This document shows positions 25,612 to 34,488 of a stretch of DNA of 64,000 bases, one piece after another. The position numbers and the translations under genes are program-made. Position 1 is the stretch's first letter, and every line of letters begins with the position of its first letter. The notes under the pieces were generated by a model. That model saw only the letters and a list, made by a program, of their open reading frames with translations, made no database searches and was not told where the DNA came from. Origin of the DNA: Streptomyces wuyuanensis (GTDB taxonomy: Bacteria > Actinomycetota > Actinomycetes > Streptomycetales > Streptomycetaceae); contig NZ_FNHI01000010.1 in NCBI RefSeq assembly GCF_900103455.1, positions 186,001 to 250,000 of the forward strand, written 5' to 3'.

Positions 25612-26694
25612 ATGGGTTCGGTTCGCGTAGCCATCGTCGGCGTGGGCAACTGCGCCGCCTCGCTGGTGCAGGGCGTCGAGTACTACAAGGACGCAGACCC
25701 GGGCAGCAAGGTGCCGGGTCTGATGCACGTCCAGTTCGGCGACTACCACGTCCGTGACGTCGAGTTCGTCGCCGCCTTCGATGTCGACGCGAAGAAGGTC
25801 GGCCTCGACCTCGCGGACGCCATCGGTGCCAGTGAGAACAACACCATCAAGATCTGCGACGTGCCGTCCACCGGCGTGACCGTCCAGCGCGGCCACACCC
25901 TCGACGGTCTCGGCAAGTACTACCGCGAGACCATCGAGGAGTCCGCCGAGACCCCGGTCGACATCGTCCAGGTCCTCAAGGACAAGCAGGTCGACGTCCT
26001 GGTCTGCTACCTGCCGGTGGGCTCCGAGGACGCCGCCAAGTTCTATGCCCAGTGCGCCATCGACGCCAAGGTCGGCTTCGTCAACGCCCTCCCGGTGTTC
26101 ATCGCGGGCACCAAGGAGTGGGCGGACAAGTTCACCGCCGCCGGTGTGCCGATCGTCGGTGACGACATCAAGTCTCAGGTGGGCGCCACCATCACGCACC
26201 GTGTGATGGCGAAGCTCTTCGAGGACCGGGGCGTCATCCTGGACCGCACGATGCAGCTGAACGTCGGCGGCAACATGGACTTCAAGAACATGCTCGAGCG
26301 CGAGCGCCTGGAGTCCAAGAAGATCTCCAAGACACAGGCCGTCACCTCGCAGATCCCCGACCGTGAGCTCGGCGAGAAGAACGTCCACATCGGCCCCTCC
26401 GACTACGTCGCATGGCTGGACGACCGCAAGTGGGCCTACGTCCGCCTGGAGGGCCGCGCCTTCGGTGACGTCCCGCTGAACCTGGAGTACAAGCTCGAGG
26501 TCTGGGACTCCCCGAACTCGGCCGGTGTCATCATCGACGCGCTGCGCGCCGCGAAGATCGCCAAGGACCGCGGCATCGGCGGCCCGATCCTCTCCGCGTC
26601 CTCCTACTTCATGAAGTCCCCGCCGGTCCAGTACTTCGACGACGAGGCCCGTGAGAACGTCGAGAAGTTCATCAAGGGCGAGGTCGAGCGCTAA
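25612..26694 (+). CDS. ino1: myo-inositol-1-phosphate synthase
   Basis: 360 residues, matching actinobacterial inositol-3-phosphate synthases, which convert glucose-6-phosphate to inositol phosphate with NAD+. The Rossmann motif is VAIVGVGNCAASLVQG at 6-21, and the family segments DDIKSQVGAT, LNVGGNMDFKNM and KISKTQAV follow; the last contains the catalytic lysine region. Product feeds mycothiol and phosphatidylinositol synthesis. ATG 25612 follows a GGGAG site. Second gene after padR and closed by a hairpin terminator. Confidence 0.95.
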   Translation: MGSVRVAIVGVGNCAASLVQGVEYYKDADPGSKVPGLMHVQFGDYHVRDVEFVAAFDVDAKKVGLDLADAIGASENNTIKICDVPSTGVTVQRGHTLDGLGKYYRETIEESAETPVDIVQVLKDKQVDVLVCYLPVGSEDAAKFYAQCAIDAKVGFVNALPVFIAGTKEWADKFTAAGVPIVGDDIKSQVGATITHRVMAKLFEDRGVILDRTMQLNVGGNMDFKNMLERERLESKKISKTQAVTSQIPDRELGEKNVHIGPSDYVAWLDDRKWAYVRLEGRAFGDVPLNLEYKLEVWDSPNSAGVIIDALRAAKIAKDRGIGGPILSASSYFMKSPPVQYFDDEARENVEKFIKGEVER

Positions 26695-26734
26695 TCAGGC
26701 ACAGGCCGCGCACCCCGCGTCCTTCTGCCCCGTC

Positions 26735-26767
26735 GAGAGTCCCCGTGGCATCTGCCCGGGGACTCTC
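26735..26767 (+). terminator. terminator after ino1
   Basis: Perfect 11-bp stem (26735-26745 with 26757-26767) and 11-base loop, 40 bases after the stop, followed by a short TTC. Confidence 0.85.
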
Positions 26768-26789
26768 TTCGTATGTGACGCTTGCCCAC

Positions 26790-28085
26790 ATGCCTGTCGT
26801 ACGTGATCTGCGCGTACTCCTGCGCCTGACGAACTTCCGCCGTCTACTCGCCGTACGGCTGCTGTCGCAATCGGCCGACGGTGTCTACCAGGTCGCGCTC
26901 GCCACATACGTCGTGTTCTCTCCGGAGAAGGAGGCCTCCCCCGGAGCGATCGCTGCCGCGATGGCGGTACTGCTTCTGCCGTACTCCCTCATCGGCCCGT
27001 TCGCCGGTGTTCTGCTGGACCGATGGCCGCGCCGGCAGATCTTCCTCCACGGGAATCTCCTGAGGGCCGTCCTCGCCTGCTGCACGGCCATGCTGATGCT
27101 CGCGCCGGTTCCCGAGTGGCTCTTCTACGCTTCCGCTCTCTGCGTCACGGCGGTCAACCGCTTCGTACTGGCGGGTCTCTCCGCGGCGCTTCCGCGGGTC
27201 GTCGACGAGGAACGGCTCGTCATGGCCAACTCCCTCTCCCCGACGGCGGGCACGCTCGCGGCCACCGCCGGCGGCGGCCTCGCGTTCGCCGTGCGCATCA
27301 CCGCCTCCGACTCCGACGTGGTCGTCGTCCTCCTCGGCGCGACGCTCTACCTCTGCGCGGCTCTGGCCTCACTTCGCATGGGTCGCGAACTCCTCGGGCC
27401 CGATCCGGACTTGGTACAGCCGGACCTCATGGCAGCCCTGGCGTCGACCGCCCGCGGCCTCGTGAGCGGAGTGCGCCATCTGGCGGAGCGGCGCACCGCC
27501 GCCCGCGCTCTTGCCGCGATGACCATGCTGCGCTTCTGCTACGGCGCTTTGACCGTGATGGTCCTCATGCTCTGTCGGTACGCCTGGTCCGAGACGGAGT
27601 CGGAGGGCTTGAAGCTCCTTGGCCTGGCCGTGGCCCTCTCCGGCGCCGGATTCTTCGCCGCCGCCGTCATCACACCGTGGGCGGTCGGCCGACTCGGCCA
27701 GTACGGGTGGATGGCGACCCTCGCAGGCGCGGCCGCCATCCTGGAACCGGCCCTGGCGCTGACCTTCGCCCCGGTGCCGATCCTCATCGCCGCGTTCGTC
27801 CTCGGGCTGGTCACCCAAGGGGCCAAGATCTCGACGGACACGGTCGTGCAGACCTCGATCGACGATGAGTTCCGAGGCCGGGTCTTCTCCCTCTACGACA
27901 TGCTCTTCAACGTCGCCTTCGTCGGCGCCGCCGGGGTAACGGCCTGGATGCTGCCCCCTGACGGGCGATCCGTTCCGCTGGTCCTACTTCTGGCCGCGCT
28001 CTACGGTCTGGGCGCCGCGACACTGCTGCGCTGGCGCCGCACTGGAGGGAGCCCCCGAAAAGGGGGTGGGCGATGTTTCACGTGA
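26790..28085 (+). CDS. MFS transporter
   Basis: 431 residues with about 12 hydrophobic segments and the loop LLDRWPRRQIFLHGNLLRAVL after helix 2, the motif A of MFS exporters of the enterobactin-exporter-like group. ATG 26790 begins MPVVRDLRVLL. Its last three codons and stop fall inside a parS palindrome (the TGA at 28083-28085 is part of GTTTCACGTGAAAC). It converges with the CCA-adding enzyme gene. Substrate unknown. Confidence 0.87.
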   Translation: MPVVRDLRVLLRLTNFRRLLAVRLLSQSADGVYQVALATYVVFSPEKEASPGAIAAAMAVLLLPYSLIGPFAGVLLDRWPRRQIFLHGNLLRAVLACCTAMLMLAPVPEWLFYASALCVTAVNRFVLAGLSAALPRVVDEERLVMANSLSPTAGTLAATAGGGLAFAVRITASDSDVVVVLLGATLYLCAALASLRMGRELLGPDPDLVQPDLMAALASTARGLVSGVRHLAERRTAARALAAMTMLRFCYGALTVMVLMLCRYAWSETESEGLKLLGLAVALSGAGFFAAAVITPWAVGRLGQYGWMATLAGAAAILEPALALTFAPVPILIAAFVLGLVTQGAKISTDTVVQTSIDDEFRGRVFSLYDMLFNVAFVGAAGVTAWMLPPDGRSVPLVLLLAALYGLGAATLLRWRRTGGSPRKGGGRCFT

Positions 28086-28088
28086 AAC
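28075..28088. promoter_or_regulatory. parS centromere site 4 (at the MFS stop codon)
   Basis: Perfect GTTTCACGTGAAAC nested in a 26-bp perfect palindrome (28069-28094). Contains the stop codon of the MFS gene. Confidence 0.93.
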
Positions 28089-28115
28089 ATCGCCATCGAC
28101 ACGGCTCGGGGTCAT

Positions 28116-28129
28116 GTTTCACGTGAAAC
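28116..28129. promoter_or_regulatory. parS centromere site 5
   Basis: Perfect GTTTCACGTGAAAC nested in a 32-bp perfect palindrome (28107-28138), 41 bases from site 4 and 8 bases from the stop of the convergent CCA gene. The long symmetry could also form a terminator hairpin for both convergent genes. Confidence 0.93.
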
Positions 28130-28145
28130 ATGACCCCGTTCACGG

Positions 28146-29612
28146 TCAGCCCTGAGTCGCCCACCACTCCTTGAGTGCCGCCACCGCATCGCCGTGCTCC
28201 ATCGGCCCGTTCTCGAGTCGCAGCTCGAGCAGGAATGCGTACGCCTTCCCGACGGCGGGCCCCGGACCGACCCCCAGGATCTCCATGATCTGGTTGCCGT
28301 CCAGGTCCGGCCGGATCGCGTCCAGCTCCTCCTGCTCCTGGAGCTGAGCGATTCGCTCCTCCAGTCCGTCGTAGGTGCGCGAGAGCGCGCTCGCCTTCCT
28401 CTTGTTGCGCGTGGTGCAGTCGGAGCGGGTCAGCTTGTGCAGGCGCTCCAGCAGCGGCCCGGCGTCCCGCACGTAGCGACGCACGGCCGAATCGGTCCAC
28501 TCTCCGGTGCCGTACCCGTGGAAGCGCAGATGCAGCTCCACGAGGCGAGAGATGTCCTTGACCATGTCATTGGAGTACTTGAGCGCCGTGAGGCGCTTCT
28601 TGGTCATCTTGGCGCCCACCGCCTCGTGGTGATGGAAGGAGACGCGGCCGTCCGGCTCGAAGCGTCGGGTCCTGGGCTTGCCGATGTCGTGGAGGAGCGC
28701 GGCGAGCCGCAGGACGAGGTCCGGCCCGTCCTCCTCCAGCCCGATGGCCTGTTCCAGCACGATCAGTGAGTGCTCGTACACATCCTTGTGCCGGTGGTGC
28801 TCGTCACTCTCCAGCCGCAGCGCCGGCAGCTCCGGGAGAAAGCGGTCCGCCAGCCCCGTGTCGACGAGCAGCGCCAGACCCTGACGGGGGTTCGGAGCGA
28901 GGACCAGCTTGTTGAACTCATCACGGACCCGCTCGGCCGAAACGATGTCGATACGGTCGGACATCTCCTTCATGGCGGAGATGACCTCGGGGGCGACCTC
29001 GAAGCCGAGCTGTGCGGCGAATCGTGCCGCACGCAGCATGCGCAGCGGATCGTCGGAGAACGACTCCTCAGGGGTCCCGGGGGTGCGGAGCACGCGCGAG
29101 GCAAGGTCCTGCAACCCTCCGTGAGGGTCGATGAACTCCTTCTCCGGAAGGGCGACGGCCATCGCGTTCACGGTGAAGTCGCGGCGGACCAGATCCTCCT
29201 CGATCGAGTCGCCGTAGGAGATCTCGGGCTTACGCGAGGTCCGGTCGTAGGCCTCGGAGCGGTACGTCGTGATCTCGATCTGGAAGCGCTGAACACCGTC
29301 CCCGACGCGACCGTCCTTCTGACAGCCGACCGTCCCGAACGCGATACCCACCTCCCACACGGAGTCCGCCCAGGGACGGACGATCTTCAGAACGTCCTCG
29401 GGGCGGGCATCGGTGGTGAAGTCGAGATCATTGCCGAGCCGGCCGAGCAACGCGTCCCGTACGGACCCACCGACCAGCGCCAGACGGAATCCGGCATCCT
29501 GGAATCGACGGGCGAGATCATCGGCGACCGGGGACACGCGCAGCAGCTCGCTCACGGCGCGGCGCTGCACCTGGCTCAGTTCGGTGAGGTTGTCTTCGTT
29601 GGCGTTCGGCAC
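28146..29612 (-). CDS. cca: CCA tRNA nucleotidyltransferase (with HD domain)
   Basis: About 488 residues. Head nucleotidyltransferase domain with ALVGGSVRDALLGR and NDLDFTTDARPED (catalytic Asp pair), the RRDFTVNAMA segment, and an HD phosphohydrolase domain (ALLHDIGKPRTRRF) with a HHHEAVGA metal region. It adds or repairs the 3' CCA of tRNA; the tRNA-Ile in this window already encodes CCA, so repair may be the main role there. The start is uncertain: GTG 29612 gives the family-like VPNANEDN N-terminus but has no ribosome site; ATG 29687 is an alternative. Divergent from the DUF6049 gene. Confidence 0.9.
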   Translation of the reverse strand: MPNANEDNLTELSQVQRRAVSELLRVSPVADDLARRFQDAGFRLALVGGSVRDALLGRLGNDLDFTTDARPEDVLKIVRPWADSVWEVGIAFGTVGCQKDGRVGDGVQRFQIEITTYRSEAYDRTSRKPEISYGDSIEEDLVRRDFTVNAMAVALPEKEFIDPHGGLQDLASRVLRTPGTPEESFSDDPLRMLRAARFAAQLGFEVAPEVISAMKEMSDRIDIVSAERVRDEFNKLVLAPNPRQGLALLVDTGLADRFLPELPALRLESDEHHRHKDVYEHSLIVLEQAIGLEEDGPDLVLRLAALLHDIGKPRTRRFEPDGRVSFHHHEAVGAKMTKKRLTALKYSNDMVKDISRLVELHLRFHGYGTGEWTDSAVRRYVRDAGPLLERLHKLTRSDCTTRNKRKASALSRTYDGLEERIAQLQEQEELDAIRPDLDGNQIMEILGVGPGPAVGKAYAFLLELRLENGPMEHGDAVAALKEWWATQG

Positions 29613-29825
29613 AACAGAAAAGGGTACGTGCACCCACGGCCCGCAGCTTCCCTGTTTTCCGCCTGCCTGCACTGCCCTTCCGATCATGTGGAGCAGTCCC
29701 GAGCACTTCGCCACAGCGCACCTCGTTACCATGCGGGGACGCACCTAGCGACACCCACCAACGGCAAGAGACGACGAGGGACGGACGAGCGCGTGGCCGA
29801 GGCGGCAGAATTCAAGGAGATGGCC

Positions 29826-32117
29826 ATGTCTCCTGCCCGCCGGTGGTTGCGGCGCGCAGCCGCCCTCCTTGCGGGCACTCCGTTGCTCGCCGGTCTGCTG
29901 TATCTGCCGGCGGCGCCGGCCGCGCATGCGTCGGAGGCGGCAAGCGACGCCGACACCGTCGATGTGGCGCTGAACGGCCTCTCTCCCAGCGCTCCTGTGA
30001 AGGACGACACGCTCACCATCACGGGCACCGTCACCAACAAGGGCAAGAAAGCGATCACCGACGCGGAGATCGACCTGCGCGTCGGACCGCGTCTGTCGGG
30101 CCGTCCGGACATCGACGAGGCCTCGAAGGCCACCGGCTACACCCCGGGCGCGGATGCCAAGGCGCTCGGCGGTCCGTACAACGTCAAGATCGATCGGCTC
30201 GCCACCGGCATCAGCGAGGACTTCACCCTGACCGTCCCGGTCGGCAAACTGAACCTCGACAAGGCTGGGGTCTACCAGCTCGGCGTCTCCCTCTCCGGGC
30301 GGACCGCCGGCAACTCGTACGACCAGGTGCTCGGCATCGAGCGCACCTTCCTCCCCTGGCAGCCCGAGTCCGCGGGCAAGAGGACCCAGCTCACCTTCCT
30401 CTGGCCTCTGATCTCCACCACCCATCTGTCGGCGGAGACCGGCTCGGACGAGCAGCAGACCCCCGTCTTCGAGAACGACGCGCTGGCTGCGGAGCTCGCG
30501 CCCGGGGGCCGGCTGGAGCAGCTCGTCTCGCTCGGCAGTGAGCTCCCCATCACGTGGGTGGTCGACCCGGACCTGCTCGCCACCGTCGACGCGATGACAC
30601 GGAGCTACGAGGTCAGGACGGAGACGGGCGACACGGTGCCGGGCCGCAGCCAGGCCGTGGCCAAGCAGTGGCTGAGCTCCCTGGAGAAGGCGGTCCAGGA
30701 CCGCCAGGTCGTCGCTCTTCCCTTCGCGGACCCGGATCTGGCGTCCCTCGCACACCGCGGCAAGGACGTCTCCGGATCACTCAGCCATCTGCAGCCGGCG
30801 ACGGCGGTGGCCGAGACGACGGTGGAGACCATCCTTCATGTGAAGCCGTCGACGGACTTCGCCTGGCCCATGGAAGGCGCCATCGACCCGTCGATCGTCG
30901 ATGTCGCGACCTCGGCGGGGGCCCACAACATCATCGCCCGCAGCGACAGCCTCAGGGAGACCGGATCGGTCGGATACACGCCTTCCGCGGCACGCCCCAT
31001 CGGCGGCGGGACGACCGCGGTGGTCGCGGACGCACGGCTCTCCAAGGCCTTCTACGGGGATCTGAGCATCGCCGGTACCTCCACCCTCGCGATCCAGCAG
31101 TTCCTGGCCCAGTCGCTGGCTCTCACGCAGCAGGCGCCGGACGCCCAGCGCAGCATCGTGGTCGCTCCCCAGCGAACGCCGACGGCGGGCCAGGCACAGA
31201 CGATGGCCAAGGCTCTGCAGGGGCTGGCCGGCCAGCGCTGGACCCAGCCGCTGGATCTGATCGCGGCCGCGGAGGCCAAGCCGGACCCGGATGCCACGAC
31301 CCGAGTGCCGGCCGCGTCCCAGTACCCGAAGAACCTCAGGGCCCGCGAGCTGCCCGTCCAGACCTTCCAGGACATCAAGAACACGCAGGAGACCCTGGAC
31401 AGCTTCAAGGTCATCCTCACCTCCCCCGACCGGGTCGTCACGCCGTTCGGCAACGCGATCAACCGGGAGATGTCCACGTCGTGGCGCGGCAAGGCCGGCG
31501 TGGCAGCCCAGTACCGCAACGGTGTGCAGAGCTATCTCGAGGACCTCACCACCGAGGTCCGACTGATCCAGAAGTCGGCCCTGACGCTGTCGGGCCGCAG
31601 CGCCACCATTCCCGTGACGGTGCAGAACAAGCTGGTCCAGGGGGTCGACAACCTGGTCCTCCGGCTGAAGTCCTCCAATCCGACGCGGCTCAAGCTCGAT
31701 GACGGCAGCGTCGTCGCCGAGCAGCCCATCAAGATCAACGGCGGGCACAGCCAGTCGGTGAAGTTCGCGGCGGCCGCCAATGCCAACGGCCCGGTGCAGG
31801 TCACGGCCCAGCTGTACACCGAGGACGGCAAGCTGTACGGCGGACCCATGACCTTCACGGTCAAGGCTTCCGAGATCACTCCCACCGTGATGCTTGTCAT
31901 TGCGGGCGGCGTGCTCCTGCTTGTCCTCGCAGGCGTCAGGATGTACACCCAGCGCAAACGGGCAGCGGCCCGGGAGGCTGCCGCCGCGCGCGAAGCGGCT
32001 GATGAGACGCACGAGAGTGCGGTGGCCGACGCCCAGGAGCAGCCGAGTGACCCGGCACCGGACACCGGACCGGAAAGCGCCGACCCGTCGGGTGCGGGTG
32101 AGAAGGTGGACCGTTGA
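29826..32117 (+). CDS. DUF6049-type secreted/membrane-anchored protein
   Basis: 763 residues. A signal peptide with RRWLRR basic start and cleavage-type AAHA-SEA near residue 35 is followed by a large extracellular region with an N-terminal beta-sandwich-like stretch (LTITGTVTNKGKKAITDAEIDLRVG) and one C-terminal membrane helix (about 690-710), then a basic and acidic cytosolic tail. I recognise it as the actinobacterial DUF6049 family that commonly precedes murJ. ATG 29826 has AAGGAG at good distance; longer frames run into the cca gene on the other strand. Function unknown; envelope role inferred from location. Confidence 0.8.
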   Translation: MSPARRWLRRAAALLAGTPLLAGLLYLPAAPAAHASEAASDADTVDVALNGLSPSAPVKDDTLTITGTVTNKGKKAITDAEIDLRVGPRLSGRPDIDEASKATGYTPGADAKALGGPYNVKIDRLATGISEDFTLTVPVGKLNLDKAGVYQLGVSLSGRTAGNSYDQVLGIERTFLPWQPESAGKRTQLTFLWPLISTTHLSAETGSDEQQTPVFENDALAAELAPGGRLEQLVSLGSELPITWVVDPDLLATVDAMTRSYEVRTETGDTVPGRSQAVAKQWLSSLEKAVQDRQVVALPFADPDLASLAHRGKDVSGSLSHLQPATAVAETTVETILHVKPSTDFAWPMEGAIDPSIVDVATSAGAHNIIARSDSLRETGSVGYTPSAARPIGGGTTAVVADARLSKAFYGDLSIAGTSTLAIQQFLAQSLALTQQAPDAQRSIVVAPQRTPTAGQAQTMAKALQGLAGQRWTQPLDLIAAAEAKPDPDATTRVPAASQYPKNLRARELPVQTFQDIKNTQETLDSFKVILTSPDRVVTPFGNAINREMSTSWRGKAGVAAQYRNGVQSYLEDLTTEVRLIQKSALTLSGRSATIPVTVQNKLVQGVDNLVLRLKSSNPTRLKLDDGSVVAEQPIKINGGHSQSVKFAAAANANGPVQVTAQLYTEDGKLYGGPMTFTVKASEITPTVMLVIAGGVLLLVLAGVRMYTQRKRAAAREAAAAREAADETHESAVADAQEQPSDPAPDTGPESADPSGAGEKVDR

Positions 32118-32160
32118 GCGATGTCGTGGCCGGCGGGCCGGACGATGAGGTGGGGTAACC

Positions 32161-34368
32161 ATGAACGCGCCGTACGACGGTGACCGCGGGCAGGGCGCGG
32201 ACGGCACCGCGCCCTCCCCGGGCGCTCCGTACCCCTCGCACGCCCCTCAGCAGGCAGAGCAGCCATCGGCAGGCCAGGTGCCGCCGCAGGCGGGCGAGGC
32301 GGCCGACGACCCGTACATCCAGGATGCTTACGACCACGACCCGTACCGGTCCCGGGACCTCTCGGCCCAGGACCCCGTGTCGGAGGCGCTCTACGACCGG
32401 GCCGCGCATCCCCCACCGCCGCCGGGCAGCATGCGGCAGCCGCAGTCGCTGTACCAGCAGCCACCCGCCCAGCAGCATGCTCCGGACCCGCGTATCTGGG
32501 CCCAGACCCCGCCGCCCGAGCCGGATGGCCCGTCCCGTCATCTGCCCTACGGGGACGATGCCCGGACCGTGCAGTTCACAGGCGTCGACGACCTGGTGAC
32601 CAGGGCCGGCGAGGACAAGCCGGAGCCCGACGCCTTCGCCCATCTCTACCGCGACCAGCAGGCCACCGGGCGTCCGTCGGCTCCGGCCGAACCGGAGCCG
32701 GAGCCCGCCCCCGCTCCCGCAGCCGGCAAAGGGAGCGGCGGCCGTGCCTCGAGCCTGCTGAAGTCCAGCGCCGTCATGGCCGCGGGAACCATGGTGTCCC
32801 GTCTCACCGGCTTCGTCCGCAGCCTGGTGATCACCGCCGCGCTCGGCGCCGCGCTGCTGGGTGACTCCTACACGATCGCCCTTACCCTTCCGACGATGAT
32901 CTACATCCTCACGGTGGGTGGCGGGCTGAACTCGGTGTTCGTCCCGCAGCTCGTCCGTGCCATGAAAAACGACGAGGACGGCGGCGAGGCATACGCCAAC
33001 CGGCTGCTGACCCTCGTCATGGTCGCGCTCGGCGTGATCGTCGTCATCGCCGTCTTCGCGGCCCCGCTGCTGATCAAGGCCTTGTCGCCGACGATCGCAG
33101 GCGACCCCCCGGCGAACAGCGTTGCCGTCACGTTCGCCCGCTACTGCCTGCCCACGATCTTCTTCATGGGCGTGCACGTGGTGATGGGGCAGATCCTGAA
33201 CGCCCGCGGCAGGTTCGGCGCGATGATGTGGACGCCGGTCCTCAACAACATCGTCATCATCTTCACCTTCGGGCTGTTCATCTGGGTCTACGGCAGCTTC
33301 GCCGAGTCCCAGATGAGCGTGCAGACGATCCCGCCGGAGGGCGTGCGCCTGCTGGCCATCGGCACCCTGCTCGGTCTGGTCGTCCAGGCACTCGCGATGA
33401 TCCCGTACCTCCGCGAAACGGGCTTCCGCTTCCGCCCCCGCTTCGACTGGAAGGGCCAGGGCCTCGGGAAGACCGTCAGGCTCGCCAAGTGGACCGTGCT
33501 CTTCGTTCTCGCCAACCAGGCCGGCGTCCTCGTGGTCACCCAGCTCTCCACGGCGGCCGGTGCGGCCTCCGGCAAGGATGGAGCCGGTTTCCTCGCCTAC
33601 TCGAACGCCCAGCTGATCTGGGCCATGCCCCAGGCGATCATCACCGTGTCGGTGATGGCCGCTCTGCTGCCGAGGATCTCCCGCGCCGCGCACGACGACG
33701 ACCCGGGCGCGGTCCGCGACGACATCTCCCAGGGACTGCGGAACTCGGCGGTCGCGATCGTTCCGGTCGCCTTCTCGTTCCTGGCGCTGGGCGTCCCCAT
33801 GTGCACCCTTCTGTACGCGTCAGCGGGCACCGAGGCAGCCCGATCCATGGGCTTCATCCTGATGGCGTTCGGCCTCGGCCTCATTCCCTACTCGGTGCAG
33901 TACGTCGTCCTCCGAGGCTTCTACGCCTACGAGGACACCCGCACACCCTTCTACAACACCGTGATCGTGGCCGCGGTGAATGCTGCCGCCTCGGCTGCCT
34001 GCTACTTCCTCCTTCCGCCCCAATGGGCCGTGGTCGGCATGGCCGGCTCCTACGGCCTCGCGTACGCGGTCGGCGTCGGCATCGCCTGGCGGCGGCTGCG
34101 GAACAGGCTGGGCGGCGATCTCGACGGCACACACGTGGTGCGCACCTACGCCCGTCTATGCCTGGCCTCCGTTCCGGCGGCCGCGGCGGGCGGCGCCGTG
34201 GGCTACTTCGTACTGAAGGCCCTCGGCGAGGGTGCGCTCGGATCGCTCGTCGCTCTCGTCGCGGGTGGTGCGATCCTGCTCGGAGTCTTCTTCGTCGCGG
34301 CGAGAAGGATGAGGATCCAGGAGCTCAACACCCTGGTCGGAATGGTGCGCGGCCGACTCGGCCGGTAG
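32161..34368 (+). CDS. murJ: lipid II flippase MurJ
   Basis: 735 residues. A ~195-residue Pro/Gln/Asp-rich, probably disordered cytosolic N-terminus precedes about 14 membrane helices of the MOP superfamily. The first helix region reads SSAVMAAGTMVSRLTGFVRSL and includes the MVSR(L/I)TGF signature of MurJ/MviN. It moves lipid II across the membrane. Encoded 43 bases after DUF6049 and ~120 bases before the pseudokinase gene. The long tail is a common actinobacterial extension and a likely regulatory region. Confidence 0.93.
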   Translation: MNAPYDGDRGQGADGTAPSPGAPYPSHAPQQAEQPSAGQVPPQAGEAADDPYIQDAYDHDPYRSRDLSAQDPVSEALYDRAAHPPPPPGSMRQPQSLYQQPPAQQHAPDPRIWAQTPPPEPDGPSRHLPYGDDARTVQFTGVDDLVTRAGEDKPEPDAFAHLYRDQQATGRPSAPAEPEPEPAPAPAAGKGSGGRASSLLKSSAVMAAGTMVSRLTGFVRSLVITAALGAALLGDSYTIALTLPTMIYILTVGGGLNSVFVPQLVRAMKNDEDGGEAYANRLLTLVMVALGVIVVIAVFAAPLLIKALSPTIAGDPPANSVAVTFARYCLPTIFFMGVHVVMGQILNARGRFGAMMWTPVLNNIVIIFTFGLFIWVYGSFAESQMSVQTIPPEGVRLLAIGTLLGLVVQALAMIPYLRETGFRFRPRFDWKGQGLGKTVRLAKWTVLFVLANQAGVLVVTQLSTAAGAASGKDGAGFLAYSNAQLIWAMPQAIITVSVMAALLPRISRAAHDDDPGAVRDDISQGLRNSAVAIVPVAFSFLALGVPMCTLLYASAGTEAARSMGFILMAFGLGLIPYSVQYVVLRGFYAYEDTRTPFYNTVIVAAVNAAASAACYFLLPPQWAVVGMAGSYGLAYAVGVGIAWRRLRNRLGGDLDGTHVVRTYARLCLASVPAAAAGGAVGYFVLKALGEGALGSLVALVAGGAILLGVFFVAARRMRIQELNTLVGMVRGRLGR

Positions 34369-34488
34369 GGACCGCCGTCCCCGCACAACCATCGTCCGCC
34401 ACCGTGTGTCGTGCATAGCAGCGGACTGTGGGCACAATTGGCATGGCTGTTGGATTTGGCGCAACGGATGGGGAGGCAGGGAACGACG

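Noticed and set aside
30834..30847. CTTCATGTGAAG resembling parS
   Set aside because: Only part of the core matches; inside a coding region.
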